Source: JANXQG01 sp963709175 | Lineage (GTDB): Bacteria > Planctomycetota > Planctomycetia > Pirellulales > Thermoguttaceae | NCBI GenBank assembly: GCA_963709175.1 | Contig: CAVPVK010000007.1 | Span: forward strand, 2,646,865-2,710,864 | DNA length: 64,000 bases | Direction: 5' to 3' | Shown: positions 17,976 to 28,055 of the stretch, piece by piece | How the letters are laid out: every line of letters starts with the position of its first letter | Numbering within the stretch: position 1 is the stretch's first letter | Notes under the pieces: generated by a model | The model's input: the letters and a program-made list of their open reading frames with translations, nothing else | The model's database searches: none | Told to the model about the DNA's origin: nothing | Made by a program: the position numbers and the translations under genes

Positions 17976-19829
17976 ATGAAGACGATGATGGCAATTGTGG
18001 TAGCTATTCTGGCGTCGATTATTATTCAGGGCCCGGCAGCGAGGGCGGGGACTGACAAGACGTTGGTGTCTTGGGTCGCGCTGGCCGACACGGAGCAGCG
18101 GGGCGGCAGCGCCCTCACAGTCCAGCGGGGCGATCAGTTCGACGGCATCGTCTTTGGCGAAACCAGGCCGGGCGTTTGGATGGCCGGCAGCGACTTCTAT
18201 CGGCGAACCCAGGCCGACCAAGCGGCAAGTCCCCTGGAAAAAGCCGACAGCAAGACGCTGGTTCAGGTGGCGATTGTCTACCGCGGCAAACAAATATCGA
18301 TCTATCGCGACGGCGGACGGTACGCATCGTATGTGGCCGACAACATCGACCTGTTAATCGGCACCGACAATCTGGTGGTCTTTGGCTTGCGGCATTGCGG
18401 CGCAACCTCCGGGCAGCGACTGCAAGGATCGATTGCCGACGCCCGGATATACGATTGCGCCTTGACCGTCGCGGAGATCAAGGAGCTTCGGCCAAAGCGG
18501 GAATCGCCAATTCGGCCCTTCGCCTGGTGGACGTTCGATCAAGGCGCAGAGACCGACCGCATGGGACGATTTCCCGTGAATAATCTCAGCGGCGGCGCGC
18601 GGATCGAAAACGGTCGCCTCCTACTGGCCAGCGACGACGCCACATTGATCGCTGCGCGGAAGCCGATCGAGGCCGCCAACGGCGAGATGCCAACGCCGGC
18701 CATGCCTGCTCAGCCACCCGAGGATTGGCTGACTTTCCATTTGCTCCACCCAGGTCCCGGCGGTGCGATGCCCGGTGATCCCAACTGCGCTTTCTACTGG
18801 AAGGAACGGTATCATTTGCACTACATCTACAATTGCCCTGGCGGATGTGCGTTTGCCCATGTTTCCAGCGACGACATGGTGCACTGGAAATGGCAGCCCA
18901 CCAACCTCGACCCGCGGCACATGGGCCATACTATGTTTAGCGGGACGGGCTTTTTCACCAAGGCCGGAAAACCGGCCATCATCTATCATGGCCAGGGATC
19001 GGGGCGGAACCAATTGGCCTTCGCCCTGGACGACAACCTCGAGAAGTGGACCCGGCCCCGCGCCATCGAACCCCGCACGGCCGACGGCAAACTGCCGCCG
19101 ATACGACACTGGGACCCGGATTGCTGGCTCGCGGGCGATACCTATTATGCCACCAGCGGCGGCAATAACCCCAGCCTGATGAAGTCGTCGGATCTGAAAT
19201 CGTGGCAGTACTCGGGGCCGTTACTGAGCGACGATTTTCCCGCGAATCTCGGCGTGGCCAAGGACGAGGACATCTCCTGCGGCAACATGTTCCCCATCGG
19301 CAACAAGTGGATGCTCTTGTGCATCAGCCACCGACTGGGCTGCCGCTACTACCTGGGCAATTTCAAGGACGGCAAGTATCTCCCTGACTTTCACGCCATG
19401 ATGAGCTTCAACGGCAACAATTTCTTCGCTCCGGAATCGGTGCTGGCCAAGGATGGCCGCCGCGTGATGTGGGCCTGGCTGCTGAATCTGCCCATTGCCC
19501 CCTGCGGGATCCAGTCGTTGCCCCGCGAACTGGAATTGCCGGAAGACGGAGTCTTGCGGATTCGTCCTCTGCGGGAATTAGCCGCGCTCCGCTATCGCGA
19601 AAATACGCAGGACGCGATCGTGGTCAGGAGCGATACCGTCCACGGACTCGACTCCATCCGCGGCAACGCCCTGGAATTAGAGTTGCGTTTCCAGGCACCT
19701 GTAGCAAAAGCGTTCGGTATCGACGTCCTCTGCGACAAGAATGGCGAGGGCGGCGTGAGGGTTGCCTGTGAAGCGGGGAGCAAGACCTTGCGGGTCGGCA
19801 ACTGCGCGGGCGCCGTTTGCCCTGGGTGA
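17976..19829 (+). CDS. Glycoside hydrolase family 32 (levanase/invertase type) with N-terminal LamG-like part; 3' end frameshifted
   Basis: ATG 17976 begins a signal peptide (MKTMMAIVVAILASIIIQGP to ARA); an in-frame ATG at 17952 is less likely. Residues about 30-170 resemble a LamG/concanavalin domain (ending GSIADARIYDCALTVAEIKEL). The GH32 five-bladed propeller begins near residue 245. The three acidic active-site motifs are visible: GDPN with nucleophile Asp268, RHWDPD with Asp380 (transition-state stabiliser), and DEDISCGN with Glu431 as acid/base in place of the usual EC motif. Hydrolysis of beta-fructosides is expected outside the cytoplasm. The frame breaks near 19800 and the C-terminal beta-sandwich continues in the next entry. 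This is one of a few carbohydrate-active enzymes in the window. Confidence 0.85.
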   Translation: MKTMMAIVVAILASIIIQGPAARAGTDKTLVSWVALADTEQRGGSALTVQRGDQFDGIVFGETRPGVWMAGSDFYRRTQADQAASPLEKADSKTLVQVAIVYRGKQISIYRDGGRYASYVADNIDLLIGTDNLVVFGLRHCGATSGQRLQGSIADARIYDCALTVAEIKELRPKRESPIRPFAWWTFDQGAETDRMGRFPVNNLSGGARIENGRLLLASDDATLIAARKPIEAANGEMPTPAMPAQPPEDWLTFHLLHPGPGGAMPGDPNCAFYWKERYHLHYIYNCPGGCAFAHVSSDDMVHWKWQPTNLDPRHMGHTMFSGTGFFTKAGKPAIIYHGQGSGRNQLAFALDDNLEKWTRPRAIEPRTADGKLPPIRHWDPDCWLAGDTYYATSGGNNPSLMKSSDLKSWQYSGPLLSDDFPANLGVAKDEDISCGNMFPIGNKWMLLCISHRLGCRYYLGNFKDGKYLPDFHAMMSFNGNNFFAPESVLAKDGRRVMWAWLLNLPIAPCGIQSLPRELELPEDGVLRIRPLRELAALRYRENTQDAIVVRSDTVHGLDSIRGNALELELRFQAPVAKAFGIDVLCDKNGEGGVRVACEAGSKTLRVGNCAGAVCPG

Positions 19830-20022
19830 CGGCGAAGAGCTCGCCCTGCGAATCTTCATCGATAAGAATCTGGTTGAGGTATTTGCTAACGATCGTCAGG
19901 CCGCCGTCGCCGCCCAACGGTATGACCCCAAGCAGCTTTCGGTTCGCTTGTTCAGCAGCGGCGGCGACGTGACAGTGAAGCAAATCAAGTGGTGGAAGAT
20001 GCGGACGATTTTCTCGCCCTGA
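19798..20022 (+). pseudogene. Frameshifted C-terminal end of the GH32 gene
   Basis: Continues the GH32 protein in the +1 frame: APFALGDGEELALRIFIDKNLVEVFANDRQ is the hallmark C-terminal beta-sandwich strand of GH32 (LRIFxDxxxVEVFAN). One extra base near 19795-19805 explains the break. With it removed the enzyme would be about 680 residues. It is probably a sequence error rather than loss of function. Confidence 0.75.
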
Positions 20023-20047
20023 TCTCCGTCCTGTGCTTTTTCACCGT

Positions 20048-20659
20048 TCATCGCCGTCTCCGCGCGGCTGAAGAATGCCGCGCGGACCGGCGGCGGCATG
20101 GGATAGTCGGCGCCCCGGACGGATCGCCAGATGATCTCGTTGAGCTGCTGGTCGTCGGCCAGGTCGGCATCGCTGAAGTCAATCCGCGACGACTCTTTGC
20201 GCCCCAGGCCCCGGCCACGTTCCGCTCGTCAAGACTGACGCCCGGCGGTAGGCGCCGGAAGGGCGTCGTGTCGGCCGCAGCCTGGAACGAATCGTACATC
20301 GGCTCCGCGGCGGCATCGAATTGCGTCATCGGCTTTAGCCCGAGAATCAACTCCATCGTCCGTAACATGCTCGACGTTGAGTACATATGCGAATCGACGT
20401 GCCGCCGCTTGGTGTAAGGGCTAACCACCAGGGCCGGGCTGCGATGTGCATCGACGTGGTCCGGGCCGTCCTGGGCATCGTCCTCGAGCACGAAAATCGC
20501 CGTGTCCTTCCAGAACTTGCCGTGGCTCACCGCCTCGACCACGCGGCCCAGGGCTAGATCGTTGTCGGCCAGATACGCAGTCGGCGTCGGGGCGCCGGGC
20601 GACGTGCCGGAAGTGTGGTCGTTAGGCAGGCGGCACGATGAGCAGCCGGGGCATCTCAC
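20048..20659 (-). pseudogene. Frameshifted C-terminal part of the YncE/phosphoesterase gene
   Basis: The protein continues from the main piece after LLIV as RLPNDHTSGTSPG, then LADNDLALGRVVEAVSHG and TAIFVLEDDAQDGPDHVDAHRSPALVVSPY, all characteristic of the phosphoesterase domain (PF04185). The join needs removal of one C at about 20635. A second break near 20205 (one G missing) shifts the last segment to another frame, which reads ESSRIDFSDADLADDQQLN then EIIWRSVRGADYPMPPPV and runs to about 19896, overlapping the tail of the convergent GH32 gene. Confidence 0.75.
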
Positions 20660-22553
20660 CCTCTCGCTCGAACCGCTTCAGCTCCGCGATGAAGCGGTCG
20701 GCGCGGCGCTGGTCGCTGTAGCCCAGATCAAAACCGCGGAAGTACGGGTCGAAATGACCATCCAGGCCCTTGACGCTGGCGTGACCCGGAGCATCCGGCC
20801 GCGGACCGTTTTCGATGAATTCGCCGAGACTGCGGTAGGTCACTCCCGCTTCGTGGCAGCGGTCCCACAGGTATCCACTGGATGGTATGCCGATGGACGT
20901 AGCGCCTTCCGCCGGGTAGGTAAAGCCGGGCGGCGCGTTCTTGTCGTGCTCGGCATCGTGGCGGTAGACCAGCGGCCAGACCTTTTCCACGTAATCGGTG
21001 GCGTAGGCGGCCGTGCTCCACTCGTGGCCGGACGCGCTGACGTCGCCGTCCACGTAGAAATTGTCCAAAAGCACAAACTGCCGGGCCAGGGCATGGTGGT
21101 TCGGCGTCACCCGCTCGGGGAAAAGACAAAGGCTCGCGTCGCCGTTGCCCTCCCGGATGTCGCCGAAAACCTGGTCGTACGTGCGGTTCTCTTTGATGAT
21201 ATAGATGCAGTGCTTGATCGGGCTGGCTCGGCCCACTTCGGCCGGGACGGGATTGTCAGCCGACCGGTGCCCGCCGCCCGTGGGCGCGGCATCAGCCCGC
21301 AGCGGACAGCACGCATAGGCCGCCTTGCTCAGGGCCCGCATGTCGCCGGGCCGGGGCATGACGATGATGCTCAGGGCGCCGGGAAAAAGGCCGCCAATGT
21401 ATTCCGACTTCTTCTTGGCCTTTTTCATCGTCGGATTGGGGCCGTTGGGATTAGCCCGGGAACTCAGGCCCTTGGCGTCGGCAACGAAAATGCGGTCGGC
21501 ACCGGCAGGAATTCGCACGCTCGTGGGATACCAGCCGACAGGGATGAAGCCCAGCGACTGGCTCTGCCCCCGCCGCGAGACGTCGAACACCGCCAGGTTA
21601 TTGGCATTGGCGTTGGCCACCCAAAGCGTCTTGCCGTTGGGCGCGATCGCCAGGCTGTTGGGCGTGCTGCCGTGCTGGCTTTGGGGATAAAGCGAGGTTG
21701 CAATCAGTTCAAGTTGCCGGCCGGAGCGGGTGTCGAACACGCTCACGCTGTTGCTGTCGGCACAGGCCACGTAGAGAATATCTTCGTCGGGCGAGAGGAC
21801 CATTTCTGTGGGGTGCGAAGCGGTGGGCCACGTGGCCACGATTTTACTTGCCGCACGATCGACCATCGCCACTGACGACTTGCCCCAAAGGCTGACGAAG
21901 ATTCGGCCATCCTTCGCGGCGGGCAGCACAGCGTAAGGATAGCTGCCCTCGGCAAGGGCGATCGGCGGCTTTTTTTCCTCCGCAGCCAACGGCAAGACCG
22001 CTAGCCGACTGCTTAGGCAACATGCCGCATAAAGCCATTTGTCGTCGGGGCTAATGGCCAGGCCGGCGGTGACTTGCGCTGTCGTGCGGTCGGGCAGTTT
22101 GATGGTCTGGCGGTCAGAGAGCTTTCCGTCGGCAAATCGAAACTGGTAGACAACGTTGTCTTCGCCGCCGCTGACAAACAGTTTCTTCCCGTCGCTGCTG
22201 AAGCAGAGGCCGTAGAATGTCTTCGGCAACGTTACCCGCGAAGCGACCCTGGCCGTTTTCAGATCGACGATAACTGCTTCGTTCGGTCCATAACCGGAAT
22301 GCAACACAGCAACCCATGCGCCGCGGGGGCACAAGGCCAAATTGACCGGGAAGTTTCCCACTTCAACGTTCGTGCCGGCCGGACGCAGCGACCACTGGTT
22401 GGGCAGCAGGACGGAACGGTCGGGCTGCGGGCCTGGCAGGAGAAGCGACGACAGGTTGCGATCGGCGGTTGGCTCTTTGGCTAAGGCTATCGCGGCGATG
22501 GCCGCCACGGCAAGTGGTAGCAAGACCAATGAACGGAGAATTCGGCGTGGCAA
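20622..22553 (-). CDS. Bifunctional YncE-type beta-propeller / phosphoesterase (alkaline-phosphatase-fold) protein, main part
   Basis: The start is probably TTG 22553, with AGGAG seven bases upstream and followed by a signal peptide (RRILRSLVLLPLAVAAIAAI). The first ~330 residues form a YVTN/YncE seven-bladed propeller with repeated blades such as SPDDKWLYAA, SPDEDILYVACADSNSVSVFDT and APNGKTLWVANANANNLAVFD. The phosphoesterase domain follows with IKHCIYIIKENRTYDQVFGD, FVLLDNFYVDGDVSASGHEW and a metal-binding DHTSG motif in the shifted continuation. Family members are exported proteins of uncertain substrate, often called alkaline-phosphatase-like. Frameshifts near 20635 and 20205 split the C-terminus. 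Confidence 0.88.
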   Translation of the reverse strand: MPRRILRSLVLLPLAVAAIAAIALAKEPTADRNLSSLLLPGPQPDRSVLLPNQWSLRPAGTNVEVGNFPVNLALCPRGAWVAVLHSGYGPNEAVIVDLKTARVASRVTLPKTFYGLCFSSDGKKLFVSGGEDNVVYQFRFADGKLSDRQTIKLPDRTTAQVTAGLAISPDDKWLYAACCLSSRLAVLPLAAEEKKPPIALAEGSYPYAVLPAAKDGRIFVSLWGKSSVAMVDRAASKIVATWPTASHPTEMVLSPDEDILYVACADSNSVSVFDTRSGRQLELIATSLYPQSQHGSTPNSLAIAPNGKTLWVANANANNLAVFDVSRRGQSQSLGFIPVGWYPTSVRIPAGADRIFVADAKGLSSRANPNGPNPTMKKAKKKSEYIGGLFPGALSIIVMPRPGDMRALSKAAYACCPLRADAAPTGGGHRSADNPVPAEVGRASPIKHCIYIIKENRTYDQVFGDIREGNGDASLCLFPERVTPNHHALARQFVLLDNFYVDGDVSASGHEWSTAAYATDYVEKVWPLVYRHDAEHDKNAPPGFTYPAEGATSIGIPSSGYLWDRCHEAGVTYRSLGEFIENGPRPDAPGHASVKGLDGHFDPYFRGFDLGYSDQRRADRFIAELKRFEREGEMPRLLIVPPA

Positions 22554-22912
22554 GAGCGGACTCCTGGGGATGCGACAACGAATACCTTGGAGAATTCGAA
22601 TTTCAAGTTGGCATTTTACCTTTTGTGTATTGCAATACCAACTCGGTTGCATGGCGGACATGTATCCCACGCGTTCCTTGCCGTCAGGATCGATGATTGG
22701 GAAGATGTTCCCAGTTTCGTCGCTGGCGGTGGCACTGACGTGGCACTGGCTAGCGCCGAAAGTGTTCGGGACCAGGTTTTCCAGCCGCCGAGGCACAATT
22801 TACCTCTCGAGAGTGGCCGGTTCTGGTTCTCGCCCCGATAATTCTTTGGTTTGTGCCGGCGATGCGTGTAACAGACCGCATTTTCACTTGTGTATAGAGA
22901 TAGGAACCGACC
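22554..22912. other. 359-bp divergent intergenic region before the ECF sigma gene
   Basis: Separates the phosphoesterase gene (minus) from the sigma-factor gene (plus). It contains a perfect 12-nt palindrome GTATTGCAATAC (22627-22638), a possible operator, and otherwise no gene or RNA I can support. Confidence 0.45.
22627..22638. promoter_or_regulatory. Perfect 12-nt palindrome, possible operator
   Basis: GTATTG|CAATAC in the divergent region, 74 bp from the phosphoesterase start and 275 bp from the sigma factor. It may be a regulator site or chance. Confidence 0.25.
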
Positions 22913-23512
22913 ATGACCGCTTCTCCGACCACCCGCGCCAGCCTGCTGCTTCGCCTCGGCGATTCGCGAGACTACGAGGCTTGGCAGGAGTTCGTAAGTC
23001 TTTACGAGCCGGTAATTTACCGCCTGCTGCGCCGCCACGGCCTGCAAGATGCCGATGCCCGCGAGTTGATGCAGGAGCTGCTACTGGCCGTCTCGCAAAA
23101 CGTCGATCACTGGGACCCGGACCAAGGACGCGGGTCATTTCGCGGCTGGCTCAGTCGAGTGGCTCGAAACCTGGTCATCAACTGGCTGAAGCACTCGCAC
23201 CGAAAGATGCAGGGCAGCGGGGACACCAAATGGCAGATGTTCTTCGATCAGGTTCCGACCGGTGAACTGGCAGAAACGGCCGAATTCGACCGTGAAGTCC
23301 GCCGGGCACTGTTTCGTCGGGCCGGCGAACGTGTGAGAAACGAAGTTGGCGAAACTACCTGGCAGGCTTTTTGGGAAACCGGCATCAACGGCATGTCGCC
23401 GCTCGCCGCGAGCGGGAAATTGGGCATGTCGGCCGGCGCGGTGCGCGTCGCCAAGTGCCGGGTGCTTGCCCGCTTGCGCACCGCAGTCGGCGAATTGGAG
23501 AAGACCCTATGA
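22913..23512 (+). CDS. ECF-type RNA polymerase sigma factor
   Basis: 199 residues. Region 2 is visible as WQEFVSLYEPVIYRLLRRHGLQDADARELMQELLLAV (about 24-60), with GSFRGWLSRVARNLVINWLK following. Region 4 near the C-terminus (MSPLAASGKLGMSAGAVRVAKCRVLARLR) is the helix-turn-helix for the -35 element. Its TGA overlaps the ATG of the kinase gene (ATGA at 23509-23512), so the two are translationally coupled. Planctomycetes have several ECF groups encoded next to Ser/Thr kinases, where the kinase is thought to take the place of a classical anti-sigma factor. The kinase here also begins with a Cys-pair zf-HC2-like segment. Confidence 0.93.
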   Translation: MTASPTTRASLLLRLGDSRDYEAWQEFVSLYEPVIYRLLRRHGLQDADARELMQELLLAVSQNVDHWDPDQGRGSFRGWLSRVARNLVINWLKHSHRKMQGSGDTKWQMFFDQVPTGELAETAEFDREVRRALFRRAGERVRNEVGETTWQAFWETGINGMSPLAASGKLGMSAGAVRVAKCRVLARLRTAVGELEKTL

Positions 23513-24063
23513 CGACCTCTTGTTCCCATGAACTGCTCGAAGCGGCGCTTCGCGGCGACTTGCCGCGACAGCGCGAGGATTGGCTCCACCACCACCTGGA
23601 AGAATGCCCGGCATGCTCGGCGGCGCTTGAACAGATGGCCGGCGGCGCAGGCTGGCGGGAAGAGGCCGCGCTGTTGCTGGTGCGCGATGCGCTCGACGAC
23701 GCGGCCCCATACCAGGAATGGTCGGAGGTCGATTTCATCGTGGAACACCTGGATCCGGCCGACGACCCCAGTGTGCTCGGCCGCCTCGGCGGTTATGACG
23801 TGCTCGCCGTGGTCGGCCACGGCGGCATGGGCGTAGTGCTCAAGGGTTACGACCCCGCGCTGAAGCGCTGCGTCGCCATCAAGGCGCTTTCGCCGAGCTT
23901 GGCCTGCAGTTCGCTCGCCAAGAAGCGATTTGCCCGCGAGGCCCAGGCTGCCGCGGCCATCGTTCACCCGCATGTCATAGCGATCCACCAGGTGCAGCCC
24001 GACGCGCGGATGCCCTTCTTGGTCATGCCGCTGATATCGGGTGAATCGCTGGCCGAGAGACTC
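23509..24063 (+). CDS. Membrane Ser/Thr protein kinase, piece 1: zf-HC2-like N-terminus and kinase N-lobe
   Basis: First of three pieces of one ~4-kb gene (23509-27525, about 1340 residues). The N-terminus has HHHLEECPACSAALEQM, like the H-x3-C-x2-C zinc finger of anti-sigma factors (zf-HC2). The Hanks-type kinase N-lobe follows: glycine loop VGHGGMGVVLKG (about residue 100), catalytic Lys in CVAIKALSP, and a FAREAQAAAAIVHPHVI helix. One extra A in CTCAGCGCAA near 24063 shifts the frame, and the kinase continues in piece 2. It overlaps the ECF sigma gene by 4 bases. Confidence 0.85.
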
Positions 24064-26291
24064 AGCGCAAGGGCGGCTGGAACTCAAGGAAACGCTGCGG
24101 ATCGGCATGCAGGCGGCCGCCGGACTGGCCGCCGCACACGAGCAGGGACTCGTCCACCGCGACGTGAAACCGGCCAACATCCTTCTGGAAAAAGGGGTCG
24201 AGCGGGCCGTGCTCACCGACTTCGGACTGGCCCGCGCCGGCGACGATGTGTCGATGACCCGCTGTGGCGTGATCGCGGGCACGCCCCAATACATGTCGCC
24301 CGAGCAAGCCCGCGGCGAGTCGCTCGACGGCCGTAGCGACCTGTTCAGTTTGGGATGCGTGCTTTACGAGATGGCCACCGGCACGTCGCCCTTCCGCGCC
24401 GATACGACGATGGCCACGCTGCGACGGTTGATCGACGAGCCGCCACCGGCCATGGCGTCGCTGAACGCGGAACTGCCGCCGTGGTTCGTGAAAATCGTAG
24501 AACGGCTCTTGGAGAAAGACCCGACCGAGCGGTTCGCCTCGGCCAAGGAAGTGAGCGACCTGCTGGAAAAATGCCTGGCCCACCTGCAGCAGCCAAACCA
24601 GGCTGCGCTGCCGGCGGCGTTAACGCGCACGGCCGGATCCGGCGTGCCAAGACCTTTTTATCGGACGATTCGAGGAGTTTTTATTATGCTGTCACTATTG
24701 GGCATCGGACTGATTTCAGCATTCATCGCGCAGACTTCGCCGCCGGACATTGCCGGGACGTGGTCGAACGACGACTGGGGCAAGGTTGTGCTCATTCGGG
24801 CAGCCGACGGCGATTACAACGGAACTTTCAGTCAGACCGTCGGCAAGAAGCTCGGCAAGATCAATCTCAGGTGGTCGCGAATCGATCGGCGCTTCAACGG
24901 CGATTGGAGCGACGGCGAGGAGCGGTTTGGCACGATTTCGCTACGCCTTGCCGAGGACGGCATTCACGGCGCTGTTTCCACCGACGCCAAGTCGCACGTC
25001 AACACGCCCGCTTTGTCCGACTTCGTCTGGACGCAGGCGACGAAAGGCGCTGCGGCGGCGGCGGACGAGGCGGGTGCGTCGCAGCGGGATGCGTCAGCGA
25101 AGGCGGCCGGGAAAACAACCGAAAGCACGCGCGAAGCTGGCTGGGTTTACGGCGAAGCTGTTTTCGCCGGCGACAAGATCTTAAGTCGACGCAGCGCCGC
25201 ATCGCCAGCCAAGACCTCCGCGGTGGATACGCTAACGCCGTTCATCGACGACAACACAGTCGGTGCGGCGCATGTCGACCTCGCGCGCGTCTCGGCCGGC
25301 AAATCCATCGATCTCTTGGCTGCCGTTGTCCCCGACATTCCCGAGCCCCAACGGCGCGAGTATAGCGAAATGGCGCGGAGCATCGACGAACTGGCCAAGA
25401 AGCTTATCGGTCTCGGCGCCAAGGATCTCTATTTCACTCTTGCGCTCACCGATGAGGGCGAATCGCAAGGACTGGCGATCCTGCCGCTTCCCGCCTGCAG
25501 TGACGAGCGGGCGGTGCGGGCCGCATTGCCGCCGCCCTTCCAGGACGCGCGCCGCGTGGGCAATGCCCTGGTGTGGCGATTGGCGCAGGACGATGCGACG
25601 CCCATCCAGATCAACACCGCGCCGCGGCGAGCGGAGCTCACGCCCGCGATTGAATCGACGCGTGCAAACGCCGCGTGGGCCGTATGGGCGCCGTCGATCC
25701 GCATCCGTCGCTTGATCGAGCGAAAGGTCCCGCAATTGCCCGCGTGCATCGGCGGCGGTCCGGTCACGATTGTGACCCGCGATGTATCCTGGGTGTCGCT
25801 CGGCGCAGACGGCCCGCCTGATGCCGCGTTGAAACTTGTCGTCAAGGCCCGCGACGTGGATGCCGCCAAGGAGCTCGGCGCCAGGTGGAGCCATGGCGTT
25901 CGCGCCGTTCGTGCGTCCGCGGGGCTTCAACCGGCGACGCCGCAGTCCGACTCGTTAATCTCGCTCCTCACACCGATCATCGACGGCGACGGTCTGCTGT
26001 TGACCCTCGACAAGAATTCGCCCGGCATCGTCAAGGAAATGGCGAACCTGGCCGGCTGCATGCGTAGCAGGGCCGCTGCCGTGCAATCGATGAACAACAT
26101 GAAGCAACTCGTGCTGGGGATGATTAACTTCGAAACCGCCTACGGCCATTTCTCCGCGGCCGGCAGCGGCAGCCCCCAGGGCAAGCCGCTGTTGAGCTGG
26201 CGAGTACAGATCTTGCCCTTCCTTGAACAGGATAAGCTTTACCGCCAGTTCCACCTCGGAGAGCCGTGGGATAGCCCGCATAACCGCGCCT
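24064..26291 (+). CDS. Membrane Ser/Thr protein kinase, piece 2: kinase C-lobe, TM helix, lipocalin-like and sensor region
   Basis: Continues at QGRLELKETLRIGMQAAAG. It has the catalytic loop HRDVKPANILLEKG, DFGLARAG, activation segment GTPQYMSPEQARGE and DLFSLGCVLYEMATG, so the kinase is complete and should be active. A membrane helix (GVFIMLSLLGIGLISAFIAQ) follows the kinase, then an extracytoplasmic lipocalin-like stretch (DIAGTWSNDDWGKV to SDGEERFGTISLRL), a long uncharacterised region, and a DUF1559-like segment (NNMKQLVLGMINFETAYGHF, LSWRVQILPFLEQDKLYRQF). The open frame also extends upstream to 24041. One C missing near 26291 breaks the frame. Confidence 0.85.
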
Positions 26292-26292
26292 G

Positions 26293-27525
26293 GTGGACAA
26301 GATGCCGGACATTTTCCGCACGCCGTCCAGCAGGGCCGGAACGGGGAAGACGAACTACCTGGTTCCGGTTGGCGATGGAGCGCTCTGGTCAAACATGAGA
26401 GACCAACCGAAGATCTATCAGATAACCGACGGCGCTTCGAACACGATCATGATCGTGGAAGTCGACGATGCCCATGCAGTGACCTGGACGAAGCCCGACG
26501 ACCTGGAGTTCGATCCCAAGGCGCCCAGAAAGAACATCGGCATCCTCCGCGGCGACAGCTTCCTCGTCGCGTTTGCCGACGGCTCGGTGCAAACCCTCCC
26601 CGCGAATATTGCTGACGCGACGCTTGCGGCGATCTTCACCCGGGCAGGCGGCGAAGCGATCGATCGATCGAAACTCGACAGAGGTACGGGCTGGGCGGCC
26701 CCGCCCGCCGGCGGAGCAAGCCCTACGCCGTCGCCGCAAACGCTTGCCCCGACGCCAGCAGCCGCTCCGCCGTCGGACGACAATCCCGCCGCGCCGTCCG
26801 CGGGCGGCGCGTCCAGCGGGCCGCCCGGCGGAAACAAGACGTCGCGGACCTTCTCGCTTCGCTTTCGCCTTGCCAGCCAGTTCAAGGAAGATCTCCGGCA
26901 AATACTGGCCGACCGGGTGACGAAGGACGTCGAGGTCGCGGAAAGAAACCAGGAGATCATAGTGGCGGCCGCGACCGAGGTGCTCAATCGCGTAGCCACG
27001 TTCATCGCCGTCAACGACTGGCCCGACGGCATCGAGCGCCACGCGAATTACGAATACACGCGCGATTCGGTGCCGCACACGGCGCGTTCCTTTTTCTATG
27101 CCTGTTCGATCGAAGACGCACCGGAGGTCTTCTCCAAGATGCTCTCGCCCGACGTGCTTGCGCGTTTGAAAGGCGATACCCATTCCAAGGAGTACGAGCA
27201 CTACCAAAGAAGCGGCGTGCCCGACAAAGCCTGGGAGGCGTCGCTGCGGGGCGATTGGCCGGGGAAAAAGAAGGCTATCGAGCGGCTGGTACGGTCGTGG
27301 AACCACTACCCGCTAAAGCGGATCGTGCAGGAAGGCGGCGTGGCCATCGGGTTTGGCGTCAAGTACTTCTGCACGGTTTCGTTTGACGGAGCGCCGAAGG
27401 CCTTTTATAGCATCCAAATAGAACCCGAGCGCGGCGCCGGTGGCAATGGCAAGGAGTCGTTCGTGTTCAGCAGTCTGCCGCCGTGGTGGGAAAATGATGC
27501 AGCGCGCGACCCATCGAAGAAGTAA
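26293..27525 (+). CDS. Membrane Ser/Thr protein kinase, piece 3: DUF1559-like C-terminal extracytoplasmic part
   Basis: Continues piece 2 (HNRALVDKMPDIFRTPSS if one C is restored). It completes the DUF1559-like domain (TNYLVPVGDGALW, SNTIMIVEVDDAHAVTWTKPDDL, FLVAFADGSVQTL). Then come a Pro/Ala linker (about 26690-26840), a short secretin-N0-like block (FSLRFRLASQFKEDLRQILA then DRVTKDVEV), and a C-terminal domain of about 160 residues that I do not recognise. It ends at 27525. It is probably the sensor part of the kinase, outside the inner membrane. The ATG at 26293 is not a natural start. Confidence 0.75.
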   Translation: MDKMPDIFRTPSSRAGTGKTNYLVPVGDGALWSNMRDQPKIYQITDGASNTIMIVEVDDAHAVTWTKPDDLEFDPKAPRKNIGILRGDSFLVAFADGSVQTLPANIADATLAAIFTRAGGEAIDRSKLDRGTGWAAPPAGGASPTPSPQTLAPTPAAAPPSDDNPAAPSAGGASSGPPGGNKTSRTFSLRFRLASQFKEDLRQILADRVTKDVEVAERNQEIIVAAATEVLNRVATFIAVNDWPDGIERHANYEYTRDSVPHTARSFFYACSIEDAPEVFSKMLSPDVLARLKGDTHSKEYEHYQRSGVPDKAWEASLRGDWPGKKKAIERLVRSWNHYPLKRIVQEGGVAIGFGVKYFCTVSFDGAPKAFYSIQIEPERGAGGNGKESFVFSSLPPWWENDAARDPSKK

Positions 27526-28055
27526 ACGCCACGAGGGGTTTGTCGCTGACAGCGGACTAATCAGCCCTAGGGTGATACGGCCGAGACCAGGCACAGATGC
27601 CCAGCCATAGGTCGCGACTGGGCATTTGACCCGAATGGTGGGTACGAGATGCGCGACCGACTAGGGTCTCGCTCTGCCGCACGGGTGTGATAAAGTCAGA
27701 GAAAATGGAGTCCCGCCACTTGTCCCCGTGCCGGGACCGTTTATGAATATCAAGATTGTTCGGGAGGCGCTTCACCGCGAGCCGTTTCAGCCGTTTGTCC
27801 TGCGGCTAGCCGATGGCCGATCATGCTCCGGGGTCTCATTCGCCTGCGGCTCTTTCTGCCGGCAATTCGTCTCCTGATCGCTTGGATGTCACTCCTTGCG
27901 CACCGCAGAAACCTTTTCCGCCGCTACGGCTCGCAGTTCCTTCCGCGATTGTACGATCGCACCGATTGCACTCCGCCCGTTCCCAGCCCACTGAAAACGT
28001 GCTAAAATAGCCATTTTGCTGGGTCACCAGGATTTGTACTTAAAGCCAAAGAACC
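27526..28055. other. 530-bp intergenic region with a gene remnant
   Basis: It holds the short remnant at 27743-27877 and no other feature I can support. Several short overlapping frames are present but lack family signals. Confidence 0.5.
27743..27877 (+). pseudogene. Remnant of a small conserved protein (MNIKxVREALHxxPFxPFxLRLADGR type)
   Basis: The first 26 residues (REALHREPFQPFVLRLADGR and preceding) resemble the opening of a common small bacterial protein that normally continues for ~90 residues with an HPE motif. Here the conserved part stops after ADGR and the frame ends at residue 44 without the rest. It is probably a decayed or frameshifted copy. The family resemblance is from memory and would need a search. 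Confidence 0.4.

Noticed and set aside
20502..21875. 457-residue plus-strand frame opposite the YncE/phosphoesterase gene
   Set aside because: No motifs, and the minus strand reads a continuous two-domain protein.
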